Positions 9,374-21,914 of a stretch of DNA of 64,000 bases are shown here, piece after piece (within the stretch, counting starts at the first letter, position 1; every line of letters begins with the position of its first letter). Source of the DNA: Alsobacter soli. GTDB taxonomy: Bacteria; Pseudomonadota; Alphaproteobacteria; Rhizobiales; Beijerinckiaceae. Both the position numbers and the translations under genes were made by a program. The notes beneath the pieces are model-generated. The model did not search any database and had not been told where the DNA came from. It worked only from the letters and a program-made list of their open reading frames with translations. The stretch spans positions 62,001 to 126,000 of the forward strand of contig NZ_PVZS01000001.1 in the NCBI RefSeq assembly GCF_003004785.1, written 5' to 3'.

Positions 9374-9425
9374 CGTCATCCCCGGCCGGAGCGCCGCAGG
9401 CGCGGAGGGGAAGGGGATCCAGCGG
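9374..9425. repeat. REP-type repeat, single arm (family A)
   Basis: One arm only of the family A element (CGTCATCCCCGGCCGGAGC through GGGGATCCAG), without a clear returning inverted arm, between the lsrB stop and its terminator. Confidence 0.7.
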
Positions 9426-9464
9426 CGGCGCGCGTCGACCTTGCTCGAGATGCCGGCAAACTGC

Positions 9465-10378
9465 TCAATACGTCCAGCGCTGGGCCTTGCTGACCAGGAA
9501 GTCGCGGAAAACCTGGACGCGCGCCACGTTCTTCATCTCTTCCGGATAGACGAGATAGCTGTCGAGCGCCGGCATCTCGTCGCCGGTGAGCACCTGCACG
9601 AGACCGGATTCCGGCTCGATCAGGTAGTCCGGCAGCACGGCGATGCCGATGCCGCGCTCCACGGCCCGCTTCAGGGCCGTGATGTTGTTCACCGTCAGCG
9701 AAGCTTGGCGCGGGTTCTTCGGATCGCGCCCGACTGTCGTGAGCCAGTGCACCTCCTGCAGGTAGGACGGCGTCTCGCCCCCGTAGGTCAGGATTCGGTG
9801 CTCTTCCAGGTCGTTCACGTCCCGCGGCTGCCCATGGCCCTTGATGTAGTCGGCCGAGGCGTAGGCGTGGAAATGCACGGTGAAGAGCCGGCGCTGGATG
9901 AGGTCCCCCTGCACCGGCTGCCGGAGCCGGATGGCCACGTCCGCCTCGCGCATGGAGAGGTCGAGCTCGTCGTCCGTGAGCAGCACCTGAAGGCGCACCT
10001 CCGGGTAGAGGTCGAGGAACTCGCCGAGGCGCGGGGTCAGCCAGTTGGAGCCGAGCCCCAGCGTAGTCGTGACCCGCAGTTCGCCGTTCGGCTTCTCGCG
10101 GCTGTCGGTGAGCCGGGCGCGGGTCGCCTCAAGCTTCAGCATCATCTCCTTGGCGGTGCGGAAGAGCTGCTCGCCCTGCTCCGTCAGGATGAGGCCTCGC
10201 GCATGGCGGTGGAACAACGGCACGGCGAGGTCGCGCTCCAGCGCGCCCACCTGGCGGCTCACGGCTGACTGGCTGAGGCCCAGCGCGTCGCCCGCGTGCG
10301 TGAAGCTGCCCGCGTCGGCCGCCGTGTAGAAGATGCGGACCTTGTCCCAGTCCAGCGTGTTGTTGAGCGAAAAAGGCA

Positions 10379-10379
<1 letters not shown>
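9465..10379 (-). CDS. lsrB: LysR-family regulator LsrB/VtlR
   Basis: A 304-residue LysR-type regulator with an N-terminal winged HTH (DKVRIFYTAADAGSFTHAG then LSQSAVSRQVGALE) and a substrate-binding-like effector domain. It strongly resembles LsrB of Sinorhizobium/Agrobacterium and VtlR of Brucella, including the FHRHARGLILTEQGE and ELRVTTTLGLGSNWLTPRL segments. Those proteins control envelope, redox and host-interaction genes. The start overlaps the trxB stop (TGATG), so trxB and lsrB form one operon, an arrangement known in Hyphomicrobiales. A terminator follows at 9308-9332. Confidence 0.9.
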
Positions 10380-12369
<1,990 letters not shown>

Positions 12370-12500
12370 GCGGGGCGTCTCGGAGAGGTGAAGTGAAGCG
12401 GGTCGCATGGATCGCGCCGGGCGGCAAGCCGGGCGCCCTTCCCCGCCGCAGCGTTCACGTCTAAACAGGGGCCGTTTTGCGCCGCAGCGGAATCGCCATC

Positions 12501-12962
12501 TTGCCCACACGCCTCGACGACATCGACCTGAAGATCCTGCGCGAGCTGCAGGCCGATGGGCGGATGACCAACGTGGAGCTGGCGCGCCGCGTCGGCATGT
12601 CCGCCCCGCCCTGCCTGCGCCGGGTGCGCGCGCTCGAGGAGGCCGGGATCATCCGGGGCTACCGCGCCCTGGTCGATGAGAAGGCGCTCGGCTACGAGAT
12701 CGTCTTCTTCGCCTTCGTGCACCTCGCCAGCCAGGCCGAGACCGACCTCGCCGCCTTCCAGGCCCGCATGCGCGACTGGCCCGCCGTGCGCGAGTGCTGG
12801 ACCCTCTCCGGCGATATCGACTTCATGCTGAAATGCGTCGCCCCGGACCTGCGCGCCTTCCAGGCCCTGGTGGCGGAGCTCACGGCGCTCCCCAACGTCC
12901 GCACGATCCGGACGGCCGTGGCGCTGGAGAACGTGAAGGACGAGGCCATCGCGCCCATCTGA
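12501..12962 (+). CDS. Lrp/AsnC-family transcriptional regulator
   Basis: A 153-residue regulator with an N-terminal HTH (LDDIDLKILRELQADGRMTNVELARRVGMS then CLRRVRALEEAGIIRGY) and a C-terminal RAM/AsnC ligand-binding domain. No ATG lies near the expected start. The TTG at 12501, with GCGGAA upstream, gives the usual length; a TTG at 12477 would add 8 residues. A homologue of this type near trxB-lsrB recurs in Hyphomicrobiales. The effector is unknown; Lrp proteins usually sense amino acids. Confidence 0.86.
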   Translation: MPTRLDDIDLKILRELQADGRMTNVELARRVGMSAPPCLRRVRALEEAGIIRGYRALVDEKALGYEIVFFAFVHLASQAETDLAAFQARMRDWPAVRECWTLSGDIDFMLKCVAPDLRAFQALVAELTALPNVRTIRTAVALENVKDEAIAPI

Positions 12963-13058
12963 CGCGCGTCGGCCGACGACAGGTTCACGACAGGTAAACG
13001 CGCTACTCCTTGGCCCAACGGGACACTGATCCCGGAAGTGGAAACCAAGGAGACAGAG

Positions 13059-14153
13059 ATGTCGAAGCTCGCCCTGCCGTTCGTCTCGAGCCTTGCGCTC
13101 GTCATGACCGCCGGCCTCGCGGCCGCCCAGGTCCCCGCCGGCTACCCGGCCGACTACGCCCAGACGATCGACGCCGCCAAGAAGGAAGGCAAGGTCGTGG
13201 TCTACGGCACCACGGACGCCGCCGCCGCCAACTTCCTGGTGAAGGACTTCGAGGCCCTCTACGGCATCAAGGTCGAGTACAACGACCTCAACTCCACCGA
13301 GCTCTACAACCGGTTCATCGCCGAGGCGGCCGCCGGCCAGGGCACCGCGGACGTGACCTGGTCCTCCGCCCAGGACCTGCAGATCAAGCTCGTCAACGAC
13401 GGCTACGCCTCCGCCTACAAGACGCCCGAGGCCGCCAAGATCCCCTCCTGGGCCAACTACAAGGACAGCGCCTACGGCGTGACCTACGAGCCCGTGGCGA
13501 TCGTCTACAACAAGCGGCTCGTGCCGGCTGACGACGTGCCGAAGACCCACGCCGACCTGCTCAAGCTGCTGCAGTCCAAGCCCGACTTCTACAAGGGCAA
13601 GGTGACGGCCTACGACCCCGAGCGCTCGGGCGTCGGCTACCTGTTCTTCACCCAGGACGACATGGCGTGGAAGCAGGCCTGGGACCTCTTCAAGGCCTTC
13701 GGCAAGACCGAGATCAAGCTCTACACCTCGGCCGGCGCCATGATCGAGCGCACCACCTCCGGCGAGCACCTCATCGGCTACGGCGTGTTCGGCTCCTACG
13801 CCCTGTCGCGCTCCAAGAAGGACCCGAACATCGGCATCGTCCTGCCCAAGGACTACACGCTGATCGCCTCGCGCGTCGCCTTCCTGTCCAACAAGGCCAA
13901 GAACCCGAACGCCGGCAAGCTCTTCCTCGACTACCTGCTCTCCAAGCGCGGCCAGACCATCATCGCCAACCAGGCGGAGCTCTATTCGCTGCGCGATGAC
14001 GTCGAGGGCGAGGCCACGGTCGCCAAGGTCAAGGAGCAGGTCGGCGATGCGATCCGGCCCATCCAGATCAACGGCGACCTCGCCGCCAACCTGGACACGG
14101 TGAAGCGCCTCAAGTTCCTGAAGCAGTGGCAGGCCGCCATGAAGGGCCAATAA
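13059..14153 (+). CDS. ABC transporter substrate-binding protein (AfuA/FbpA type)
   Basis: A 364-residue periplasmic binding protein with a signal peptide (MSKLALPFVSSLALVMTAGLAAAQ, cleavage probably after AAA). The mature part has the pattern of the iron/2-aminoethylphosphonate binding family (AfuA): EGKVVVYGTTDAAAAN near the start and a GVTYEPVAIVYNKR hinge segment. The ATG at 13059 has AAGGAG eight bases upstream. The permease and ATPase genes follow on the same strand after a repeat element. Ferric iron, a phosphonate or another small ligand are all possible. Confidence 0.87.
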   Translation: MSKLALPFVSSLALVMTAGLAAAQVPAGYPADYAQTIDAAKKEGKVVVYGTTDAAAANFLVKDFEALYGIKVEYNDLNSTELYNRFIAEAAAGQGTADVTWSSAQDLQIKLVNDGYASAYKTPEAAKIPSWANYKDSAYGVTYEPVAIVYNKRLVPADDVPKTHADLLKLLQSKPDFYKGKVTAYDPERSGVGYLFFTQDDMAWKQAWDLFKAFGKTEIKLYTSAGAMIERTTSGEHLIGYGVFGSYALSRSKKDPNIGIVLPKDYTLIASRVAFLSNKAKNPNAGKLFLDYLLSKRGQTIIANQAELYSLRDDVEGEATVAKVKEQVGDAIRPIQINGDLAANLDTVKRLKFLKQWQAAMKGQ

Positions 14154-14190
14154 GCCGCTCCTCTGAGAAACCGCCGGGGTTGGACCTCTC

Positions 14191-14340
14191 CGTCATCCCC
14201 GGCGGGCTGCGCAGCAGCCCGGGAAGGGGATCCGGCAGCAGCACGACGAACGTTGCCGATTGGCGCCGCTGGAAACAGCTCGAAGCGGCCCCTGGATCCC
14301 CTTCCCCTCCGCGGCTTCGCCGCTCCGGCCGGGGATGACG
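14191..14340. repeat. REP-type palindromic repeat (family A)
   Basis: A complete element from CGTCATCCCCGGC to GCCGGGGATGACG with internal GGGGATCC arms. It is inserted between the binding-protein gene and the permease gene of the same transporter. It could act as an mRNA hairpin that protects the abundant upstream message. Confidence 0.85.
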
Positions 14341-14398
14341 GCTGCATTAAGCGCCGCTCCTCAGATCGACCTCCCTCCGGCCACGCCGGGAGCCCGTC

Positions 14399-16061
14399 AT
14401 GCCCTTCGCCCTCTTCCGCGCCGCCGTGCTGGCGATCATGGCCTCCGCCGTGCTCGCCCCCATCGGCCTCATCGTCTACCAGAGCTTCCTGGACGGGCCC
14501 TTCTTCCAGCCCAACGTCCATTTCAGCCTGGAGGCCTTCCAGTTCGTGCTGGAGGACGACGACTTCTGGGAGGCGCTGGTCACCTCCATCATCGTGGCCG
14601 GCGGCATGACGGCCATCGCGGTGCCGCTCGGTGTCGTCCTCGCCTTCCTGATGGCCCGCACGGACGTGCCCGGAAAGTCCTTCCTCGAGCCGCTCATCCT
14701 GGTGCCGATCTTCATGTCGGCCGTGGTTCTGGCCTTCGGCTACGTGGTGGCGCTCGGCCCCGTGGGTATCTTCTCCACGCTGTTCAAGGACGTCTTCGGC
14801 GTGGTGCCGTGGAGCATCTACTCCGTCACGGCGATCACGATCATCGCCGGCCTCACCCACGTGCCGCACGTCTACCTCTACACGTCCGCCGCCCTGCGCA
14901 ACCTTGGCGCGGACCTCGAGGAGGCCGCCCGCACCACCGGCGCCTCGCCCTGGCGGGTGGCGGTCAGCGTGAGCCTGCCCATGGTCACCCCGGCCGTGCT
15001 CTACGCCGCAGTGCTGATCTTCTTCCTCGGCTTCGAGCTCTTCGGCCTACCCCTGGTGCTGGGCGATCCCAAGGGCATCCTGGTTCTCGCCACCTACCTG
15101 TACAAGCTCACCAACAAGCTGGGCGTACCCTCCTACCAGCTGATGGCCGTGGTGGTGGTCGCCATCATCCTGATCGCCATCCCGCTGGTTTATCTGCAGC
15201 GCCTGCTGCTGGCCTCGTCCCAGAAATACGTCTCGGTCCGCGGCAAGGCCGCCAAGCGCTCGCCCCTGCGCCTCGGCGGCCTGCGCTGGCCGGCCTTCGC
15301 CCTCATCGTCCTGTGGTTCGTGGTGAGCGTCGGCATTCCGGTCTTCGGCATCGCGCTGCGGTCGGTCGTGGTCACCTGGGGCGAGGGCGTGAAGCTCGCG
15401 GAGGTGCTGACCCTGGCCCACTACCGCGACCTGGTGGACTACCCCAACGCCATCAACGCCATCGTCAACACGATCCTGATCGGAACCGTGGGCGGCGCCA
15501 TCTCGGTCGGCTGCTACACCCTCGTGGCGCTCGCGATGCACCGCTGGCGTTCGGGCTGGACCCGGGTTGCCGACTACCTGGTGATGATACCGCGTTCCAT
15601 GCCGGGCCTCGTGGCAGGCCTCGCGATGTTGTGGCTGTTCCTGTTTATCAAGCCGCTGACGCCCCTGCGCGCCACGCTCGTGTCCGTGTGGGTCGCCTAC
15701 ACCGTGGTCTGGCTCGCCTATGGCGTGCGCCTCGTGGCCGGCACCATGCTGCAGATCGGCCCGGAACTGGAGGAGGCCGGGCGCTCCGTCGGCGCGACGC
15801 GCGGCCGGGTCGCCCGCGACGTCACCGTCCCGCTCGCCCGCACCGGCATGCTGGCCGCCTGGCTCCTGATCTTCCTGATCTTCGTGCGCGAGTATTCCAC
15901 GGGCATCTACCTGCTCGGCCCCGGAACGGAGGTGATCGGCTCGCTCATGGTGTCCCTGTGGGGCACGGGCGCCATCGACCTCGTCTCCGCGCTCGCCGTC
16001 ATCAACGTCCTGATCATCTCGGTGGGCCTCGGCCTCGCCCTGCGTCTCGGAGTGCGCCTCC

Positions 16062-16069
<8 letters not shown>
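14399..16069 (+). CDS. ABC transporter permease, tandem fused (FbpB-like)
   Basis: A 556-residue inner-membrane protein consisting of two fused permease units with about 12 membrane helices. Each half has an EAA-type coupling loop: LEEAARTTGASPWRVAVSVSLPM in the first and LEEAGRSVGATRGRVARDVTVPL in the second. This double layout is typical of FbpB/SfuB-type iron and related importers. A GGGAG site precedes the start. The gene overlaps the ATPase gene by 8 bases, indicating translational coupling. Confidence 0.92.
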
Positions 16070-17126
<1,057 letters not shown>

Positions 17127-17132
17127 CCTCGC

Positions 17133-17282
17133 CGTCATCCCCGGCCGGAGCCGCGCAGCGGCGAAGGGGAAGGGTATCCAGGGGCCGCGCGCGCCGACGT
17201 CGGCCGTTCCGCACGGCCCGACAGCCTTGTCAGGAGGCCCCTGGATCGCCGTTGCCGGCGCTTGCCGCCGCCCGGGATGACA
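17133..17282. repeat. REP-type palindromic repeat (family A)
   Basis: An element from CGTCATCCCCGGCCGGAGC to CGGGATGACAG with internal inverted arms, between the ATPase gene and the peptidase-like gene. Confidence 0.8.
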
Positions 17283-17358
17283 GCGTGCGGCTTCCGCCGC
17301 CGGCGATGGCGTTTGCCGAGTGCATCGGCCCCCGCTAGCGTCCGGCCAAGGAGGCCCC

Positions 17359-19125
17359 ATGACCGTCCTGCTCGACATCGAGATCCCGCGCACCATCGAC
17401 GTCCTTGTCGAGCGCTTGAGCCGTCCCGCCCTGCGGGGCGCTCGCGTTGAGGCATGGGTGTTCGAGGACGGGGAGGCTCGCGCCGCCGCCGAGGCCGCGC
17501 TGGCGCGCCACGGCGTCCGTGCGCGTTTCCGGAGCGCCTACAAGCCGCTGGTCCACCATGTGCTGGAGGAGGGCGTGCCGGAAGATGCGAGCCTCCGGCT
17601 GCGCTATCCGGTCCGCCCAGAGGCGAACCCCGGCCGCTTCCTGATGGAGGCTTACCCGCTGGCGGCCTTGTCTCGATTCGGGGCTTTCGCGGCCGAGCCG
17701 GCCGGCCCGGAGCCGGCCTGCGAACTCCTCGTCGACACGCGCCAGGGCTCCACCACCCATTCCGTGTTCCTTCCCAACCGCCTCCGCCGCGACGCCCTGG
17801 GCCGAGACGCCCTGTGCCCCTCGGCCTGGCTGCGCGTTCGGGGCAGCGCGGACGCAGTCGAGGATTGCGACGAGCCGCTGGCGAGCGACTACGAACTCGC
17901 CTTCGACGCCGTCATGGCCGCCGTTTCGGCCCATCGCTGGCCGCGTGAGGAGCCGTTCTTCGACGCGCTGCGCGTGCGTGTCGAGATCGGAGGCGTGGAG
18001 AACGATCTGCCCGTCTTCGCCGAGCGCATGAGCACCCGGGAGGCCCTGCACGAGGAGCTCTATTTCTCGCTGCTGGAGTTCTTCCACCGTCGCAGCGGCC
18101 GCCCGGACGGCGACCGAACCTTGCGCCCGGGCCAGATCGTTCCGGACATCGTTGGAACGGAGGGCCCCACCCGCGTCCGCGTGACCCTGGCCACCCACGA
18201 GCAAGCGGACGATCCGGTCGCCGGGCCTGAGGCCGATTGGGCGGCTTGCGACACGCCCCCTCCCCTGGCCGGCGTCCAGGGCGCGCTGGATGCGTTCGCC
18301 GGGACGCCGATCGCCGCACCCACGCGCCAGGGTCGGACCGTCCGCGGCGTCATCGTCGCCGGCGAGGGCCCGCCGGTTCTGGTCACCGGCGGCCAGCACG
18401 CCAACGAGACGTCCGGCGTGGTCGGCGCCCTGCGCGCGGCGGCGGCCCTGCGCGACGCCGGTGCGGCCTTCGCCGTAATCCCGGCCGAGAATCCGGATGG
18501 CTACGCGCTGCACCAGCAGCTCATCGGGACGGCCCCGCACCACATGCACCACGCCGCCCGCTACACGGCTCTGGGGGATGACCTCGAATATCGAGTCGCC
18601 CCGCCTTTCCTCGAGCAGGCGGCCCGCAACGAAGCGATCCGGGCCACGGGCGCCCTGCTGCACATCAACCTGCACGGCTACCCCGCCCACGAATGGACGC
18701 GGCCCCTGAGCGGCTATGTCCCGCGCGGATTCGAGGCCTGGGCCATCCCGAAGGGCTTCTTCCTGATCCTGCGCCATCACCCCGGCCTGGACGCCTACGG
18801 CCTCGACTTTCTTGAACGCCTCACCGCCCGCTTGGCGGAGGACGCGGAGCTGGCCGCCTTCAACGCCGCGCAGCTCGCGGCCTACCGGGCCCACGCCGGC
18901 GCGATCGGCTTCCCCGTGCTGAACGGCTTCGCCTGCATGATGGCCGAGCGGCCTGCGCAGCCGACCCCGCTCCAGCTCATCACCGAGTATCCGGACGAGA
19001 CCATCCATGGCGCCGCCTTCCGGCTCGCGCACGTGACCCAGGCCCGCGCGGCGCTGTTCGCGCGCGACCTCCTGGCCGAGGATGTCGCAGGCGGCCGTTG
19101 GCCGGGCCGACCGGCTTCGGCCTGA
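17359..19125 (+). CDS. M14-family zinc carboxypeptidase-like protein
   Basis: A 588-residue protein with no evident signal peptide. In the C-terminal half, GGQHANETSG supplies the H-x-x-E zinc ligands of the M14 fold, followed by PAENPDGYAL and HINLHGYPAHE, which supplies the third histidine. The first 340 residues match no family I recognise. The start has a strong AAGGAGG site. It is co-directional with the ABC transporter and may process an imported ligand or peptide conjugate, but that is inference. Some M14 relatives act on amide bonds other than peptides. Confidence 0.72.
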   Translation: MTVLLDIEIPRTIDVLVERLSRPALRGARVEAWVFEDGEARAAAEAALARHGVRARFRSAYKPLVHHVLEEGVPEDASLRLRYPVRPEANPGRFLMEAYPLAALSRFGAFAAEPAGPEPACELLVDTRQGSTTHSVFLPNRLRRDALGRDALCPSAWLRVRGSADAVEDCDEPLASDYELAFDAVMAAVSAHRWPREEPFFDALRVRVEIGGVENDLPVFAERMSTREALHEELYFSLLEFFHRRSGRPDGDRTLRPGQIVPDIVGTEGPTRVRVTLATHEQADDPVAGPEADWAACDTPPPLAGVQGALDAFAGTPIAAPTRQGRTVRGVIVAGEGPPVLVTGGQHANETSGVVGALRAAAALRDAGAAFAVIPAENPDGYALHQQLIGTAPHHMHHAARYTALGDDLEYRVAPPFLEQAARNEAIRATGALLHINLHGYPAHEWTRPLSGYVPRGFEAWAIPKGFFLILRHHPGLDAYGLDFLERLTARLAEDAELAAFNAAQLAAYRAHAGAIGFPVLNGFACMMAERPAQPTPLQLITEYPDETIHGAAFRLAHVTQARAALFARDLLAEDVAGGRWPGRPASA

Positions 19126-19196
19126 GGGCCGCAGGCAACCGCGGGCGGGGCGCGGCGTTGAGGTCCGAGACCCCAGCCACAGCCGTGAGGCCCGCC

Positions 19197-19949
19197 ATGG
19201 CCAGCACTCGCGAATTCACCCTGCGCCGCAGCCTTCCCGCCCTCGGCCTCGGCCTCGCCCTGGCGGCCGCGACGGCGATCGCCCCCGTTCTCGCCCAGAG
19301 TTCGGGCGGTAGTTCCGGAGGAAGCTCCGGCGGCGGCGCCGGCGGCTCCAGCGCCGGATCGACGGGCGGGGCCACCACGTCCGGATCCATCGGCGGCGCC
19401 AGCCCGACATCGCCGAGCACCGGCGGCATGGGCAGCGCCCCCGGCTCGCTCGCAGCGCCTCCAGGCACCCTGCTGTCGGGGCCCAACCAGCCGACCGGCG
19501 CCGCCCCGGCGCCCGGGGCCGGGCAGCCCACCAGCACGGGCGCCACGGCGCCCAGCAACGCAACCCGCAACATGGGCGGCCCCGAGGGCTCGACGCTGTC
19601 CAACAACCCGTCGAACACCAACGGAGGCGCGTCAGCCCAGGGCGCCGGGTCCGTCGGAACCAACGGCGCCGCGGCCACCCAGAGCGGCCCGGGCGCCGGC
19701 GGCACGGCCGCCGCCGACCGCGGCAATTGTGATGACGTGCTGGCCAACCCGAGCAACTTCACCGCAAAGATGATCGAGGCCTGCAAGGCGCAGACCGGCA
19801 AGAAGCCCGCCGGGCCGCGCTCTGCCGACGTCAACCCCAATGGGGTGCGCGCGGTCGACCGTCCCTCCGAGGTGCAGAAATCCCGCGAGGCCTCCGACAA
19901 GGCCGCGGTGGGCAGCATCTGCAGCGGCTGCGGGGTGACCAAGAAGTGA
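19197..19949 (+). CDS. secreted Gly/Ser/Ala-rich low-complexity protein
   Basis: A 250-residue protein with a signal peptide (RRSLPALGLGLALAAATAIAPVLA, cleavage before Q). A long Gly/Ser/Ala/Thr/Pro-rich region of about 150 residues follows. The short C-terminal domain is charged and contains four cysteines: NCDDVLA, EACKA and a terminal CSGCGVTKK. GTGAGG precedes the ATG. The composition fits a periplasmic or surface-exposed linker-type protein. No known domain is recognised. The cysteines may be disulphide-bonded or bind metal. Confidence 0.7.
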   Translation: MASTREFTLRRSLPALGLGLALAAATAIAPVLAQSSGGSSGGSSGGGAGGSSAGSTGGATTSGSIGGASPTSPSTGGMGSAPGSLAAPPGTLLSGPNQPTGAAPAPGAGQPTSTGATAPSNATRNMGGPEGSTLSNNPSNTNGGASAQGAGSVGTNGAAATQSGPGAGGTAAADRGNCDDVLANPSNFTAKMIEACKAQTGKKPAGPRSADVNPNGVRAVDRPSEVQKSREASDKAAVGSICSGCGVTKK

Positions 19950-19953
19950 GCGC

Positions 19954-19970
19954 TACGTAAAGATACGTAA
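19954..19970. promoter_or_regulatory. direct TACGTAA repeats ahead of the BLUF gene (possible operator)
   Basis: TACGTAA occurs at 19954-19960 and again at 19964-19970, a spacing of exactly 10 bases (one helical turn). It lies about 110 bases upstream of the BLUF gene. Two palindromic TACGTA cores on one face of the helix look like a protein-binding site. No regulator is identified. Confidence 0.35.
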
Positions 19971-20076
19971 CGTTCATCCTTTCACCCCATCGTGCCATCC
20001 AGGGTTGCGCTGCGGCGCGCTGAAGGGCCCGTACCCCCACGGCCTGCTGCGCCCAGCGCCCCCGGGACTTGGCAGA

Positions 20077-20523
20077 ATGCCCCTGACGCGACTGACCTAT
20101 TGGTCCACCCGCCGCATCCCGCCGCAGGACGGGTTCAAGGCCATCAAGCAGATCCTCCAGGCGTCGATCCGCAACAACGCCCGGGACGGCGTGACCGGCT
20201 ACATGGTGTTTGACGACCGCGTGTTCGCCCAGATTCTCGAAGGCGAGGAGGCCGTCGTGGCCCGCACCTACGCCCGGATCGGCGCGGACCCGCGCCATGG
20301 CGATCTCATCCTGCTGGACAGGACGACCGAGCCCCGCCGCGCCTTCCCCAATTGGGCCATGGGCGCCACCTTGTGGCTCGACGACCTGAAGGAGGTCATG
20401 GCCCGCCAGGGCATGTCGTCCCTTGAGCCGGACCGGCTGGGACCGCGTGGCGTCCTCGCGGTGGCGCTCGCCTTGCACGCCCGCGAGGTCGCCAGGCAGC
20501 CCGGGCTCAGGCCGTCCGCCTGA
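20077..20523 (+). CDS. BLUF-domain blue-light sensor protein
   Basis: A 148-residue single-domain flavin photoreceptor. All key BLUF positions are present: Tyr8 (LTYWS), Asn34 (NNARDGVTG), Gln52 (FAQILEG), and Trp93/Met95 (NWAMG) near the flavin. Tyr and Gln form the light-switched hydrogen-bond network around FAD. About 40 residues follow the core and presumably form the capping helices. There is no output domain, so it should act by protein contact. It is convergent with the flagellar operon ending at flbD, which makes a link to light-controlled motility conceivable but unproven. Confidence 0.88.
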   Translation: MPLTRLTYWSTRRIPPQDGFKAIKQILQASIRNNARDGVTGYMVFDDRVFAQILEGEEAVVARTYARIGADPRHGDLILLDRTTEPRRAFPNWAMGATLWLDDLKEVMARQGMSSLEPDRLGPRGVLAVALALHAREVARQPGLRPSA

Positions 20524-20541
20524 GTCCCCGGGCGCGGAGCG

Positions 20542-21903
20542 TCAGAGCCCCGCGACCCGGCTTTCGCCAGGAGCGGGGATCGGAATCCCCTCGGCGCTGT
20601 ATTCGTTCAACTTGTTGCGCAGCGTGCGGATGCTGATGCCGAGGATCTTGGCCGCATGGGTGCGGTTGCCGAGGCAGTGGTCGAGCGTGTCGAGGATCAG
20701 CTCGCGCTCCACGTCCGCCACCGTGCGCCCCACCAGCGCCCGCGAGGTCGCCTCCGCAGTCTCCAGAGCCCGCGCGGCCGGATCGCGCGGGGCATGCCCG
20801 AAAGCCTCGCCCTCGGGCGTCAGGATGGCGTCGACGCCGATCTCCTCGCCCACGGCCAGCAGCACCGCCCGGTGCACGGCGTTCTCCAGCTCGCGCACGT
20901 TCCCACGCCACGGATTGGCGAGCAGCGCCCGCCGCGCGTCGGGCGACAGCGGCCGGGCCGGGACGCCGTTCACGTCGGCGTATTTGCGGACGAAGTGGTT
21001 GGCGAGCTCCAGGATGTCCTGCGTGCGCTCGCGCAGCGGCGGGACCTTCAGGTTCACGACGTTGAGCCGGTAGAGCAGGTCCTCCCGGAATGTCCCCTTC
21101 CGGACCTCCTCGGCGAGGTTGCGGTTGGAGGTGGCGATCACCCGGATGTCGACAGGCACGGGCTTGCCGCCGCCCACCCGATCGATGACGCGCTCCTGCA
21201 GGGCGCGCAGCAGCTTGGCCTGCAGCCGCACGTCCATTTCGGAGATCTCGTCCAGCAGCAGCGTGCCGCCGGAGGCCTCCTCGAATTTGCCGATGCGCCT
21301 GGCCACCGCGCCCGTGAACGCCCCCTTCTCATGGCCGAACAGCTCGGATTCCAGCAACGCGTCCGGGATCGCGGCGCAGTTCACGGAAATGAACGGCTTG
21401 TCCTTGCGCCCGGAGCGGGCGTGCACATGGCGGGCGATCACCTCCTTGCCCACGCCGCTCTCGCCCGTGATCAGGATCGACGCCTCCGAGCGCGCCACCT
21501 GGTCCGCGAGCTTGACCACGCGCTCCATGGCGGGGTCGCGGAACACGAAGGCCCGCGTATCGCGCGACACGGCCTCCAGCACGGCCGCGATCATCTCGGG
21601 GTCGGGCGGGAGTGGGATGTACTCGCGCGCGCCCGCCTGAATCGCGGCCACGGCCGCGCGCGCGTCCGTGCCCGTGCCGCAGGCGGCCACCGGCGTGCGG
21701 ATGCGCTCGGCCTCCAGCGCCCCCACGAGCTCGCGCACGGACAACGCGACATCGATGATCACGAGGTCCGCGCCCTTGCTGCGCAGGACGCTGAGCGCCT
21801 GGTCGACGCTCTCGGCGTTGAGCACGCTCGCGCCGCGCTCGATGGCGATCTTGGTGGCCTGGGCCAAAGGCCCCTTCATGGCGCCGGCGATGAGAAGCCG
21901 CAT
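20542..21903 (-). CDS. flbD: sigma-54-dependent flagellar regulator FlbD
   Basis: A 453-residue activator. It has an N-terminal receiver-like domain lacking the usual acidic pair (RLLIAGAMK), a central AAA+ domain with Walker A GESGVGKE, the sigma-54 contact motif GAFTGA and Walker B GGTLLLDEISEMD, and a C-terminal Fis-type HTH (AAKILGISIRTLRNKLNEYS). It closely resembles FlbD of Alphaproteobacteria, which activates late flagellar promoters and in Caulobacter is controlled by FliX rather than by a classical kinase. It is the last gene of the fliF-fliH-fliN-flbD operon. Confidence 0.94.
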   Translation of the reverse strand: MRLLIAGAMKGPLAQATKIAIERGASVLNAESVDQALSVLRSKGADLVIIDVALSVRELVGALEAERIRTPVAACGTGTDARAAVAAIQAGAREYIPLPPDPEMIAAVLEAVSRDTRAFVFRDPAMERVVKLADQVARSEASILITGESGVGKEVIARHVHARSGRKDKPFISVNCAAIPDALLESELFGHEKGAFTGAVARRIGKFEEASGGTLLLDEISEMDVRLQAKLLRALQERVIDRVGGGKPVPVDIRVIATSNRNLAEEVRKGTFREDLLYRLNVVNLKVPPLRERTQDILELANHFVRKYADVNGVPARPLSPDARRALLANPWRGNVRELENAVHRAVLLAVGEEIGVDAILTPEGEAFGHAPRDPAARALETAEATSRALVGRTVADVERELILDTLDHCLGNRTHAAKILGISIRTLRNKLNEYSAEGIPIPAPGESRVAGL

Positions 21904-21914
21904 GATCAGATCTC

